Assembly (NCBI GenBank): GCA_025934385.1
Contig: JAICYE010000188.1
Coordinates: 1 to 5,444, forward strand
DNA: 5,444 nucleotides
Reading direction: 5' to 3'
Source: Acidimicrobiia bacterium
GTDB lineage: Bacteria > Actinomycetota > Acidimicrobiia > IMCC26256 > BP-133
Positions 1 through 5,444 of the stretch are shown here, one piece after another (position 1 is the first letter of the stretch; each line of letters opens with the position of its first letter). The notes beneath the pieces are model-generated. The model searched no databases, was not told where the DNA came from, and was given only the letters and a program-made list of their open reading frames with translations. The position numbers and the translations under genes are program-made.

Positions 1-1210
1 CGAGACCCTCGTTGGCCTTGACCCGTTCGGCGTCGGGCAGGTAGTCGAGCAGGCAGGCGGCGAGCTTGCGGGAGACCTCGGCGGTGGGGTCGGACGCCAG
101 CACCGGCATGCCCATGTTGATCGACCGCGACACCTCCCGGGCGTAGGGCAGGACGGCCTTGAAGCCCTGGGGGAAGAGCCGGGTGATCTGGCCGATGTCG
201 AGGCCGACGTCCCGCTCGGCCTTGTTGAGGATCAGCGAGATGTTGTCCGACGGGATCCGCAGCTTGTCGAGGGTCTGCAGGAACACACCGAGGTTGCGGA
301 CGCTGGGCAGGTCGACGGTCGCCAGCGAGAAGAGGTGCTCGCTGACGTCGAAGGCGGCGAGGACGATCTCGGTCAGGGCGGCCGGCGTGTCGACCACCAG
401 GTAGTCGCAGTGGCTGCGCAGCACGTCGAGGATCCGGGTCACGTCGGCCGGCCCGATGCGGTCGGCCTCCGCCGGGTCCTTGGGCGCGGCCAGCACGGAG
501 AAGCCGCCCTCGTGGGTGACGAGGAACTCGTCGAGGTGGTCGCCGAACTCGAATTCGTCGTCGTCGCGGTTGAGGGCGTCGTAGATCGTGTAGTTGGGCC
601 GGAGGCGAAGAGCGGTCGACACCTCGCCGAACTGGAGGTCGAGGTCGACGAGCACCACCCGCTTGCCGGTGTGGCGGGCCAGGAACAACGCCATGTTGGT
701 GGCCATGAAGGTCTTGCCGCAGCCGCCGGTGGCGGAGCTGACGGTGAACACCCGGGCCTGGGTGGGGATGGCGGGGGCGACGGGCAGCGGGATGACGCCC
801 GGCTGGGGCTTGGGGGCGTCGCCGGCCAGGCGGCGGCCGCCGATGTCGAGGGCCCGCTCGAGGGCGATGGCGAGCTCGTCGGGGTCGAAGGGCAGGCGGA
901 GGATGTCGTCCGCCCCGGCCTGGACGATCTCCCGGAGGCTGGCGTCGGGCCGGTCGGCGAAGGCCAGCAGGATCGAGGTGGCGGGGGAGTCCTCGTGGAG
1001 GGCGGCCAGGCGGCGCAGGCCCGACCGGCTGGCCAGCGACGGCCCGGCGAACAGCACGGTGAACGGGCCCTCCTGGGCGATGACGTCATTCACGGCCCCT
1101 ACCCGGTTGCAGGCCACGACCTCGACCGCCGGGTCGATGCCGACGGCTGCCTCACGGATGCTGTCCACCAGGTCGGCGGAGCGTTCGAGGACGAGGATCT
1201 TCGGCTTCAC
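1..1210 (-). CDS. cpaE: CpaE/TadZ-like pilus assembly ATPase, second copy (3' end beyond window)
   Basis: A CpaE/TadZ-type protein of the Tad pilus system; family members localise the pilus machinery at the membrane or pole and belong to the ParA/MinD ATPases. 403 residues are visible and the frame is still open at the left edge. Residues 1-125 form a receiver-like domain: the sequence AGPS at 55-58 stands where the phosphorylatable Asp would be, so it is a pseudo-receiver. A Pro-rich linker (131-151) leads to the ATPase domain: P-loop GGCGKT at 162-167 preceded by Thr161 instead of the signature Lys, switch-like VDLDLQFGE at 188-196, Walker B-like YLVVDTP at 270-276, LNKAE at 328-332, and the conserved PYAREVSRSIN at 355-365. 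The GTG start is chosen because an AGGGGG Shine-Dalgarno lies just upstream, overlapping the cpaB stop 8 nt away. The window does not show what follows; a TadA/CpaF ATPase gene would be the usual neighbour. The family call is firm, the exact role inferred. Confidence 0.9.
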   Translation of the reverse strand, partial: MKPKILVLERSADLVDSIREAAVGIDPAVEVVACNRVGAVNDVIAQEGPFTVLFAGPSLASRSGLRRLAALHEDSPATSILLAFADRPDASLREIVQAGADDILRLPFDPDELAIALERALDIGGRRLAGDAPKPQPGVIPLPVAPAIPTQARVFTVSSATGGCGKTFMATNMALFLARHTGKRVVLVDLDLQFGEVSTALRLRPNYTIYDALNRDDDEFEFGDHLDEFLVTHEGGFSVLAAPKDPAEADRIGPADVTRILDVLRSHCDYLVVDTPAALTEIVLAAFDVSEHLFSLATVDLPSVRNLGVFLQTLDKLRIPSDNISLILNKAERDVGLDIGQITRLFPQGFKAVLPYAREVSRSINMGMPVLASDPTAEVSRKLAACLLDYLPDAERVKANEGL

Positions 1211-1214
1211 CGTT

Positions 1215-1220
1215 CCCCCT
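1215..1220 (-). promoter_or_regulatory. Shine-Dalgarno site of the second cpaE-like gene
   Basis: On the minus strand, AGGGGG sits 4 nt before the GTG at 1210 and overlaps the TAG stop of cpaB. It is one of the two clear ribosome binding sites in the window and decides the GTG start. Its overlap with the stop codon suggests that translation of this gene is coupled to cpaB. Confidence 0.65.
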
Positions 1221-1776
1221 AGAAGGCGTTCTTGTAGGTGTGGCCGGCGGTCGCCGGGGCGATCGGCTGCCCCTTGGGCACCAGCGTCAGCCACATCGAC
1301 TGGTACCGGGCGAAGAAGATCGCCTGCTCCGCCTGGTTGGCGTCGAGCGCCAGGAGGTAGGTGGCGTTGCCGGTGTCGGCGCCGGGGCCGGGGCCGGTCA
1401 CGGCCAGGACCTGGACGCCGGCGAGGATCAGCTTGGTGGCGGGGGGCGCCGGGGTGGCGCCGGCCCCCTTCTCGTCGATGCTGCCGTAGACGTTCACGAT
1501 GTCCCCGGCCTTGGCGTAGCCGGCCAGCCCGGCGACGTAGGGGACCTGCACGGCCACGGCCTGCTTCCCGTCCGGGATGGTGAAGCTGGTGGGGGCGGAC
1601 GGAGCGGCCGAGTTGACGACCACCGTCCCGGCCTGGACCGTGGTCGTGGTCGTCGGGGCGGCGCTCTTGTCCGACCCGCCCCCCGAACCGCTGAGCGAGA
1701 CGAAGACGACCCCGGCGCCGATGGCCAGGATGGCCAAGCCGAGGATGAGCATCTGGGTGGACCGTCGCATCGCCAT
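1219..1776 (-). CDS. cpaB: Short CpaB/RcpC-like Tad pilus assembly protein
   Basis: A 185-residue membrane-anchored protein resembling the C-terminal part of CpaB/RcpC, an envelope component of Tad pilus assembly. Residues 1-8 are short and basic, and 9-28 form one transmembrane segment (LILGLAILAIGAGVVFVSL). A Gly/Ser/Thr-rich linker with TTTTT at 42-46 follows. From 65 on come the RcpC-like pieces: IPDGKQAVAVQV (67-78), AGYAKAGDIVNVYG (85-98), KLILAGVQVLAV (115-126), and LLALDANQAEQAIFFA (141-156) followed by WLTLV. The usual SAF domain between anchor and RcpC region is not recognisable, and the protein is shorter than family members of roughly 230-300 residues. The ATG at 1776 is preferred because GGAG lies 5 nt upstream. 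An in-frame ATG at 1803 overlaps the preceding gene's stop (ATGA) and would add nine residues, but has only a weak, distant GGA. The gene lies between the two cpaE-like genes. Confidence 0.82.
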   Translation of the reverse strand: MAMRRSTQMLILGLAILAIGAGVVFVSLSGSGGGSDKSAAPTTTTTVQAGTVVVNSAAPSAPTSFTIPDGKQAVAVQVPYVAGLAGYAKAGDIVNVYGSIDEKGAGATPAPPATKLILAGVQVLAVTGPGPGADTGNATYLLALDANQAEQAIFFARYQSMWLTLVPKGQPIAPATAGHTYKNAF

Positions 1777-1781
1777 GGCAT

Positions 1782-1785
1782 CTCC
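1782..1785 (-). promoter_or_regulatory. Shine-Dalgarno site of cpaB
   Basis: GGAG on the minus strand lies 5 nt before the ATG at 1776. It favours that start over the upstream in-frame ATG at 1803, which has no well-placed purine-rich site. Confidence 0.6.
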
Positions 1786-1799
1786 GTCCCAACCGGCGG

Positions 1800-3389
1800 T
1801 CATGGCCGCAGGATTCCGTTTTGGCGGCTCGGACGCGCCGAGCGACCTTTGACTTCTTTTGTCGACCGGGACCAGAACATCCCTGATAGTTCGCCCGGGC
1901 CATTTGGCGGGCCAGGGGGGACTAGTGCCCCGGACGAGTGGGGTGATATCGATCGCGGCGGCGCCCGCCCGCGGCCGAGCGGAGCCCCACGGGTCTGGCC
2001 GAACGACCGCGGGCAGCGCCCGACCGGGCGCGCCGGCGCGGCCGCCCGGCAGGGCCGGGGGCGGGGGCTGGAAAGGTCGATCTCGACCGGGTTGTCCCCC
2101 GGGGGTGCCTGCTCGACGGCCGGCTCGGCGACGCCGGAATGCGCCTCCGGAATCGGGGCCGGGGCCGGGGCCAGGGCCGGGGCCAGGGGCAGGATCGTGA
2201 TCGGTACGGCCGACGCCACGGCCGGCGTCGGCTCGGGCCTGGCGGCCCCGGGCAGGACGGCGGACAGAGCCGTGGTCAGGACGGTCGAGATCGGCGATCG
2301 CGGCCGGCCGGCGAGGAGGGGGACGCCGACGTTGATGGACCGGGCGACGTCCCGGGAGTAGGGGACGACGGCGTCGAAGTGCCGGCCGAGCTGGGCGGCC
2401 ATGTCGCCGGCGTCGAGCCCGTTGTCCGCTTCAACCTTGTTGAGCACGACCGAGACGTCGCCCACGGCGATCCCCAGGCGCTGCAGCCGGGCCAGGTACC
2501 GGCCGAGGCTGACGAGGCTCGGCCGGTCGGGCGTGGCCACGGCGAAGACGTGGTCGGTTGTCTCGAGGGCGGCGACACAGAGGTCGGAGAGACCCTCGTG
2601 GCTGTCGATGACCACCCAGGCCCGGCGGGCCCGCAGGACGTCGAGGAGTCGGGTCACGTCGCCGGGGGTGACGGCGTCGGCCTCGGCCGGGAGACGGGGG
2701 GCGGCCAGGACCCTGAACCCGCCCGGATGGGCCAGGAGGTGCTCGTCGAGGACGTCGTCGAGGTCGGCGCCCGCCGCCTCGGCGGCCAGGACGTCGGTGA
2801 TCGTGTGCTCGGGCCGGAGCCGCAGGGCCGTCGATACCTCGCCGAACTGCAGGTCGAGGTCGACGAGGACCACAGGGCAGTCGGTAGTCCGGGCCAGGAA
2901 CTCGGCGGCGTTCGTGGCCAGGAACGTCTTGCCGCAGCCGCCCGACGCCGAGGAGACCATGACGATGCGGCCCCGGCCGCCGCCGGGCCGTACGCCGGCC
3001 ATCCCGAGCCGGCCCCGGGTGAGGCGGGCGGCCCGGGCCAGCGCCTCCCGCAGGTCGACGTCGTCGCTGTGGAGCGGGACGAGGTCGCAGGCGCCCGTCT
3101 GGACGATCTGGGCCAGGTCGGCCCTCGGCCGCTCCCGCACGGCCAGCAGAAGCGAGACGCAGGGGTGGCGCTGGTGGAGCGAGGCCAGGCGGCGCAGCCC
3201 GGTGGCGTGCATGAGCGAAGGCCCGGCGACAACGACGTCCCAGTGCCCGGCGGCGAGATGGCGACTGGTCCGGGCGGTGTCGGGGCAGGCCTGGACCATG
3301 GCCCCGGGCCCGACGATGTCGTGGCGGATGCGGGCGGCGAGTTCGCCGGTTCGGTCGATGACCAGGACCCTCGGCCCGGGGACGGTCAC
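1800..3389 (-). CDS. cpaE: CpaE/TadZ-like pilus assembly ATPase, first copy, with long odd C-terminal tail
   Basis: A 529-residue paralogue of the CpaE/TadZ protein encoded two genes downstream. Residues 1-125 are a pseudo-receiver domain with AGPS at 55-58 in place of the phospho-acceptor Asp. The ATPase domain (about 140-383) has P-loop GGCGKT at 150-155 preceded by Ser149 rather than the signature Lys, VDLDLQFGE at 176-184, a divergent Walker B region VVIDSHEGLSD at 259-269, LNKVE at 316-320, and PYSRDVARSIN at 343-353. Over 220 aligned, ungapped residues it shares 118 identities with the other copy (hand count). After 383 the chain becomes Pro/Ala-rich (LAPALAPAPAPIP at 402-414), and the last 51 codons have poor codon usage, so the true C-terminus is uncertain. 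The GTG start is 7 nt after the tadG stop, has no good Shine-Dalgarno and is probably coupled to tadG translation. The nearby ATG at 3400 is out of frame. The family call is firm; what the tail does is unknown. Confidence 0.88.
   Translation of the reverse strand: MTVPGPRVLVIDRTGELAARIRHDIVGPGAMVQACPDTARTSRHLAAGHWDVVVAGPSLMHATGLRRLASLHQRHPCVSLLLAVRERPRADLAQIVQTGACDLVPLHSDDVDLREALARAARLTRGRLGMAGVRPGGGRGRIVMVSSASGGCGKTFLATNAAEFLARTTDCPVVLVDLDLQFGEVSTALRLRPEHTITDVLAAEAAGADLDDVLDEHLLAHPGGFRVLAAPRLPAEADAVTPGDVTRLLDVLRARRAWVVIDSHEGLSDLCVAALETTDHVFAVATPDRPSLVSLGRYLARLQRLGIAVGDVSVVLNKVEADNGLDAGDMAAQLGRHFDAVVPYSRDVARSINVGVPLLAGRPRSPISTVLTTALSAVLPGAARPEPTPAVASAVPITILPLAPALAPAPAPIPEAHSGVAEPAVEQAPPGDNPVEIDLSSPRPRPCRAAAPARPVGRCPRSFGQTRGAPLGRGRAPPRSISPHSSGALVPPGPPNGPGELSGMFWSRSTKEVKGRSARPSRQNGILRP
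1803..1955 (-). other. Non-coding-like end of the first cpaE-like ORF
   Basis: The last 51 codons before the stop contain 20 ending in A or T, including ATA, CTA, TCA, ACA and AAA. In the first 28 codons of the same ORF only two do. No family motif is recognisable here. The stretch may be an intergenic leader of cpaB read through after a frameshift, or a poorly conserved tail. The alternative minus-strand frame meets a TAG at 1924-1922, a possible former stop. No convincing promoter was found. Confidence 0.45.
2155..2193 (+). repeat. GGGGCC-type hexamer tandem repeat in the linker of the first cpaE-like gene
   Basis: Read on the plus strand, three perfect GGGGCC units are followed by AGGGCC, GGGGCC and a degenerate AGGGGC. 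On the coding strand they encode the alternating Leu/Ala/Pro linker around residues 402-414. The runs of three to four G's separated by two or three bases could form a G-quadruplex on the plus (template) strand. Such arrays are prone to slippage, although a whole hexamer change would preserve the frame. Confidence 0.75.
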
Positions 3390-3400
3390 CGAGCGGTCAT
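3386..3400 (-). other. Four-codon ORF bridging the tadG stop and the cpaE-like start
   Basis: Between the two genes the minus strand reads ATGACCGCTCGGTGA. The ATG overlaps the tadG stop (ATGA), and the terminal TGA overlaps the downstream GTG start (GTGA). A ribosome could reinitiate, translate four codons and reinitiate again. The arrangement is directly visible; a function in translational coupling is inference, and it may simply be chance. Confidence 0.35.
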
Positions 3401-5055
3401 CCGGCCAACCGCAGTCCGTTGCACGAGTACCCGAGGGCGGCGATGTCCGCGCCGCCCAGTTTCACGCCGAGCGCCTGCAGCGGCAGGGTCAGCGCGCTGT
3501 CGAGACTGCCCAGAATCCCGTTGATGGCCGGGACGACCAGGTTGGCCAGGGAGGTGAGGTTGACGCCCAGGCCGAGCAGCGAGATGTTTGCGCTGCTGAT
3601 GTTCAGCAGCCCGTTGAGCCCGAGCGAGCTCGAGCCAACCGTCTTGGCGTGGCTGGGCCCGAACTCGCTGGGATAGTTGAACGTCGTGTTGGAGTTGGTC
3701 GGTGTGGTCTTGGCCCCGGCGGCGATGTTCAACTGGGCCAAGCCGAGGTTCAGGAACAGAACCGTCACACCGAGGCCGAGACTCACACTGGTGTTCACGT
3801 TCACGGCCTGGACGGTGGATGCCACGGTGATGCTCGGTGTGGCGCAGTTGATCGCCGACAGCGTGGCCGTGGCGCCGGCGGCGGTGATGTCGAGCGGCAG
3901 GGCGCCGTTGACGGAGACGGCGAGGACGGCAGGGATCCCGAGGGACAGGCTGATGACCGGGTCGATCGACAGGCGCACCTGGGCCGTCGTGACGGATGGT
4001 CCGTTGACCGGGCCGAAGTAGATCTTGGCCGGATCGATCACCGTGGCCGAGGCGGTGACGCTGGTGACCCCGGGGATCGAGATCGAGGTCGTCGGGATGG
4101 CCAGGGCGTGGCCGCTGTTCTTCTCCATGACCATGGCGCTCGAGGTGAGGAGCCCGAGCACGTCGAGAGAGGCGTTGGCGGCGGCGTTCTCGGCCCCGGT
4201 GGCGACGTCGATGAAGTCGCCCAGCTTCACGGTGCCGGTCGTCGAGGCGTTGAGGATCATGCTGTTGAGGACGGTTGCCGCCGTCGTGTTGCCCTGGGCA
4301 TTGAGGGCGGCGATCGAGGCCAGCATGAAGTTGTTGATGCTGACCGAGGTGCTGAGCAGTTGCGTCGGCGAGAGCACGCCGACCGATACCGGCATGTTCA
4401 GGCCGATCTGTTTCAGCGAGAGATTGGCGCCGACCAGGCCGGTGTAGCTGACGGCGTTGAGCTTGAAGGAGTCGCCGAACAGGGCGCCGAGCACGGTGTT
4501 GTTCCCGCTCGTGACGCTGACCAGCGTCGACCCGATCGAGAAGCCGCCATAGCTGTCCATGGCGGCGATGGCCGACCGGGTCGTGGACTTCGAGCCGTGC
4601 GGGCTGCCCATGTCGAAGAGGAAGTCGACGGTCCCGCCGGCCGTCACCCGCACCGCCTTCGGGACCGACGGCGACGTCACGGTCTGCACTGCGCCGTTGA
4701 GCACGGGGGTGGCGATCGTCGTGAACGTCGAGCCGGAGAGCGTCCCGAGGTCGACGGTCAGCTTGGAGAAGGAGACGCTGTTGCGGGTGGCGCTGTTCCG
4801 GACGGCGACGACCACCGCCCCCGACGTTCCCGACAGCTGGGCGGCGGTCTGGCCGGACAGCGCCCGTCCGGCGTCCATGGCGATGACGTCGGCCTGGGCC
4901 TGGAGGTTCCGGTTGTTGACGGTGACCCGTCCCACGTCGATCGCCAGGCCCGTGGCGCCGATCATGGCCACCATGGCGACGCAGACGATCACGAGGACGG
5001 CGCCGGCCTCCTCGCCCGCCCGGCGCTGGAAGTGGCGTCGCCAGAAGCGGGCCAT
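3397..5055 (-). CDS. tadG: TadG-like Tad pilus-associated envelope protein
   Basis: A 552-residue protein of the TadE/TadG-like family, anchored by one N-terminal membrane segment with the bulk outside the membrane. Residues 1-16 are basic then acidic, and 18-35 are hydrophobic. The family signature follows: GLAIDVGR at 36-43 and NRNLQAQAD at 48-56, the position where relatives read R..LQ.AADAAAL. The body is long, rich in Ser, Thr, Asn, Val and Leu, and looks beta-rich. It ends with LGVKLGGADIAALGYSCNG (529-547), a C-terminal pattern typical of such actinobacterial proteins. The start is the ATG at 5055. An upstream in-frame ATG at 5226 would add 57 His/Arg/Pro/Gln-rich residues that are only the tadE coding sequence in another frame. 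The ATG shares one base with the tadE stop (TGATG), has no Shine-Dalgarno, and is probably reached by termination-reinitiation. Precise function is not established for this branch; a role in pilus assembly or adhesion is inferred from family and neighbours. Confidence 0.85.
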   Translation of the reverse strand: MARFWRRHFQRRAGEEAGAVLVIVCVAMVAMIGATGLAIDVGRVTVNNRNLQAQADVIAMDAGRALSGQTAAQLSGTSGAVVVAVRNSATRNSVSFSKLTVDLGTLSGSTFTTIATPVLNGAVQTVTSPSVPKAVRVTAGGTVDFLFDMGSPHGSKSTTRSAIAAMDSYGGFSIGSTLVSVTSGNNTVLGALFGDSFKLNAVSYTGLVGANLSLKQIGLNMPVSVGVLSPTQLLSTSVSINNFMLASIAALNAQGNTTAATVLNSMILNASTTGTVKLGDFIDVATGAENAAANASLDVLGLLTSSAMVMEKNSGHALAIPTTSISIPGVTSVTASATVIDPAKIYFGPVNGPSVTTAQVRLSIDPVISLSLGIPAVLAVSVNGALPLDITAAGATATLSAINCATPSITVASTVQAVNVNTSVSLGLGVTVLFLNLGLAQLNIAAGAKTTPTNSNTTFNYPSEFGPSHAKTVGSSSLGLNGLLNISSANISLLGLGVNLTSLANLVVPAINGILGSLDSALTLPLQALGVKLGGADIAALGYSCNGLRLAG

Positions 5056-5057
5056 CA
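5053..5057 (-). promoter_or_regulatory. TGATG stop-start overlap coupling tadE and tadG
   Basis: The tadE stop TGA and the tadG start ATG share an A. The preceding minus-strand bases (CACCCAGACCAACTG) contain no purine-rich ribosome binding site. This fits translation of tadG by ribosomes terminating on tadE, giving linked amounts of the two proteins. Confidence 0.6.
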
Positions 5058-5444
5058 GTTGGTCTGGGTGATCGAGGTCGACTTGATGGTGTCGGGCAGG
5101 AGCAGGCCGAGGCCGGGGAACTTGGGCATCAGCGGGTAGTCCTTGTAGTCGTAGGAGATCTGCACCCGGATGCAGCTGGTGCCGGCGGCGCAGCCGGTGT
5201 CGCTGGACAGCGTGCTGTAGGTGCACGACATGCCGTTGCTGCTGCAGGTCTTGCTCATGGCGCTGAGGGCGGGGGCCACGGCGGCGGCGGCGGCGGTCGC
5301 CGCCTGGCCGGAGCTGGCCACGGCCGCCGCCCGGGCGCCTTCGGCGGCGGCCTGGGTGAGGTCCTGCTTGAACGACAGCATGTAGCCGTAGGTGATGATC
5401 CCGAACAGCAGCATGAGGAGGACGACGCTGGCGATGGCGAACTC
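5055..5444 (-). CDS. tadE: TadE-like minor pseudopilin (5' end beyond window)
   Basis: The visible 129 residues begin in frame at the right edge with EFAIASVVLLMLLFGIITYG, the typical TadE hydrophobic segment. The leading Glu matches the conserved Glu of the family's VEFA motif, so the true start and any prepilin-like leader lie just outside the window. An internal ATG at 5414 falls inside the membrane segment and should not be taken as the start. After the segment come a polar QDLTQAAAEGARAAAV stretch (visible 27-42), an Ala-rich helix, and a small domain with four Cys at visible 67, 74, 85 and 91, which could form two disulfides outside the cell. The C-terminus (YDYKDYPLMPKFPGLG and on) resembles the end of other TadE proteins. 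TadE proteins are pseudopilins needed for Flp pilus formation. The gene overlaps tadG by one base. Confidence 0.85.
   Translation of the reverse strand, partial: EFAIASVVLLMLLFGIITYGYMLSFKQDLTQAAAEGARAAAVASSGQAATAAAAAVAPALSAMSKTCSSNGMSCTYSTLSSDTGCAAGTSCIRVQISYDYKDYPLMPKFPGLGLLLPDTIKSTSITQTN

Noticed and set aside
439..1089. Minus-strand open frames at 439-1089, 1494-1781, 2276-2578 and 2654-3232
   Set aside because: These are Ser/Pro/Thr/Arg-rich alternative frames inside the cpaE-like and cpaB genes on the same strand, without motifs.
1849..1880. TTGACT on the plus strand as a -35 element
   Set aside because: No plausible -10 hexamer follows at 16-18 bases, and no plus-strand gene lies downstream. 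On the minus strand no convincing -35/-10 pair was found either.
335..2361. Plus-strand open frames at 335-1222, 594-1583 and 1240-2361
   Set aside because: They are shadows of the two cpaE-like genes and cpaB, with biased composition and no family resemblance.
3677..5071. Three consecutive plus-strand open frames (3677-4021, 4025-4447, 4559-5071) with ordinary-looking composition, antisense to tadG
   Set aside because: They mirror tadG codons and show no domain motifs of their own. tadG has both the N-terminal signature and the C-terminal motif in the opposite strand.
2401..5139. Very long plus-strand open frame (912 codons), and another at 2139-3524
   Set aside because: They run antisense to genes with clear family motifs. 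Their translations are Arg/Ser- or Gly/Asp/Glu-rich low-complexity sequence without recognisable motifs, as expected for mirror frames in very GC-rich DNA.
5056..5226. N-terminal 57-residue extension of tadG from the ATG at 5226
   Set aside because: It is a His/Arg/Pro/Gln-rich out-of-frame reading of tadE coding sequence. The ATG at 5055 directly precedes the family signature.
1..5444. CRISPR arrays, tRNA/rRNA, insertion sequences, attachment sites, terminators
   Set aside because: No regularly spaced repeats, conserved RNA signatures, transposase motifs or stem-loop followed by a T-run were seen. The genes are packed as one operon continuing beyond both edges.

Overview
The window is a dense, GC-rich stretch in which every credible gene lies on the minus strand. 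It reads as the middle of a Tad (tight adherence, Flp-type) pilus operon. The extreme GC at third codon positions, the Thr/Ala/Pro linkers and the domain styles suggest a high-GC actinobacterium, possibly of the Acidimicrobiia type. That placement is inference, because no rRNA or marker gene is present.

In transcription order (right to left) the layout is: the 3' part of a tadE-like minor pseudopilin (5444-5055, start beyond the right edge); a tadG-like envelope protein (5055-3397); a first CpaE/TadZ-like ATPase (3389-1800); a short CpaB/RcpC-like protein (1776-1219); and a second CpaE/TadZ-like ATPase (1210 to beyond the left edge). The junctions are overlaps or gaps of 8 nt or less, apart from a possible 23-nt gap before cpaB. 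One polycistronic mRNA with translational coupling is likely. No tRNA, rRNA, CRISPR array, insertion sequence or convincing terminator was seen.

In the known Tad system, TadE and TadG are membrane-anchored pilin-like or envelope proteins, CpaB/RcpC is an envelope assembly factor, and TadZ/CpaE positions the machinery and works with the secretion ATPase TadA/CpaF. TadA, TadB, TadC, the Flp pilin and the prepilin peptidase are not in the window and presumably lie to either side.

The unusual points are: two CpaE/TadZ paralogues, 54% identical over 220 residues, flank cpaB; both lack the signature lysine of the deviant Walker A motif and the receiver phospho-acceptor; the first paralogue has a long Pro/Ala-rich tail whose last ~50 codons do not look coding, suggesting a frameshift or a read-through intergenic region; and CpaB appears to lack its usual N-terminal SAF domain. 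I see no wholly new system. The interest lies in this variant Tad architecture.
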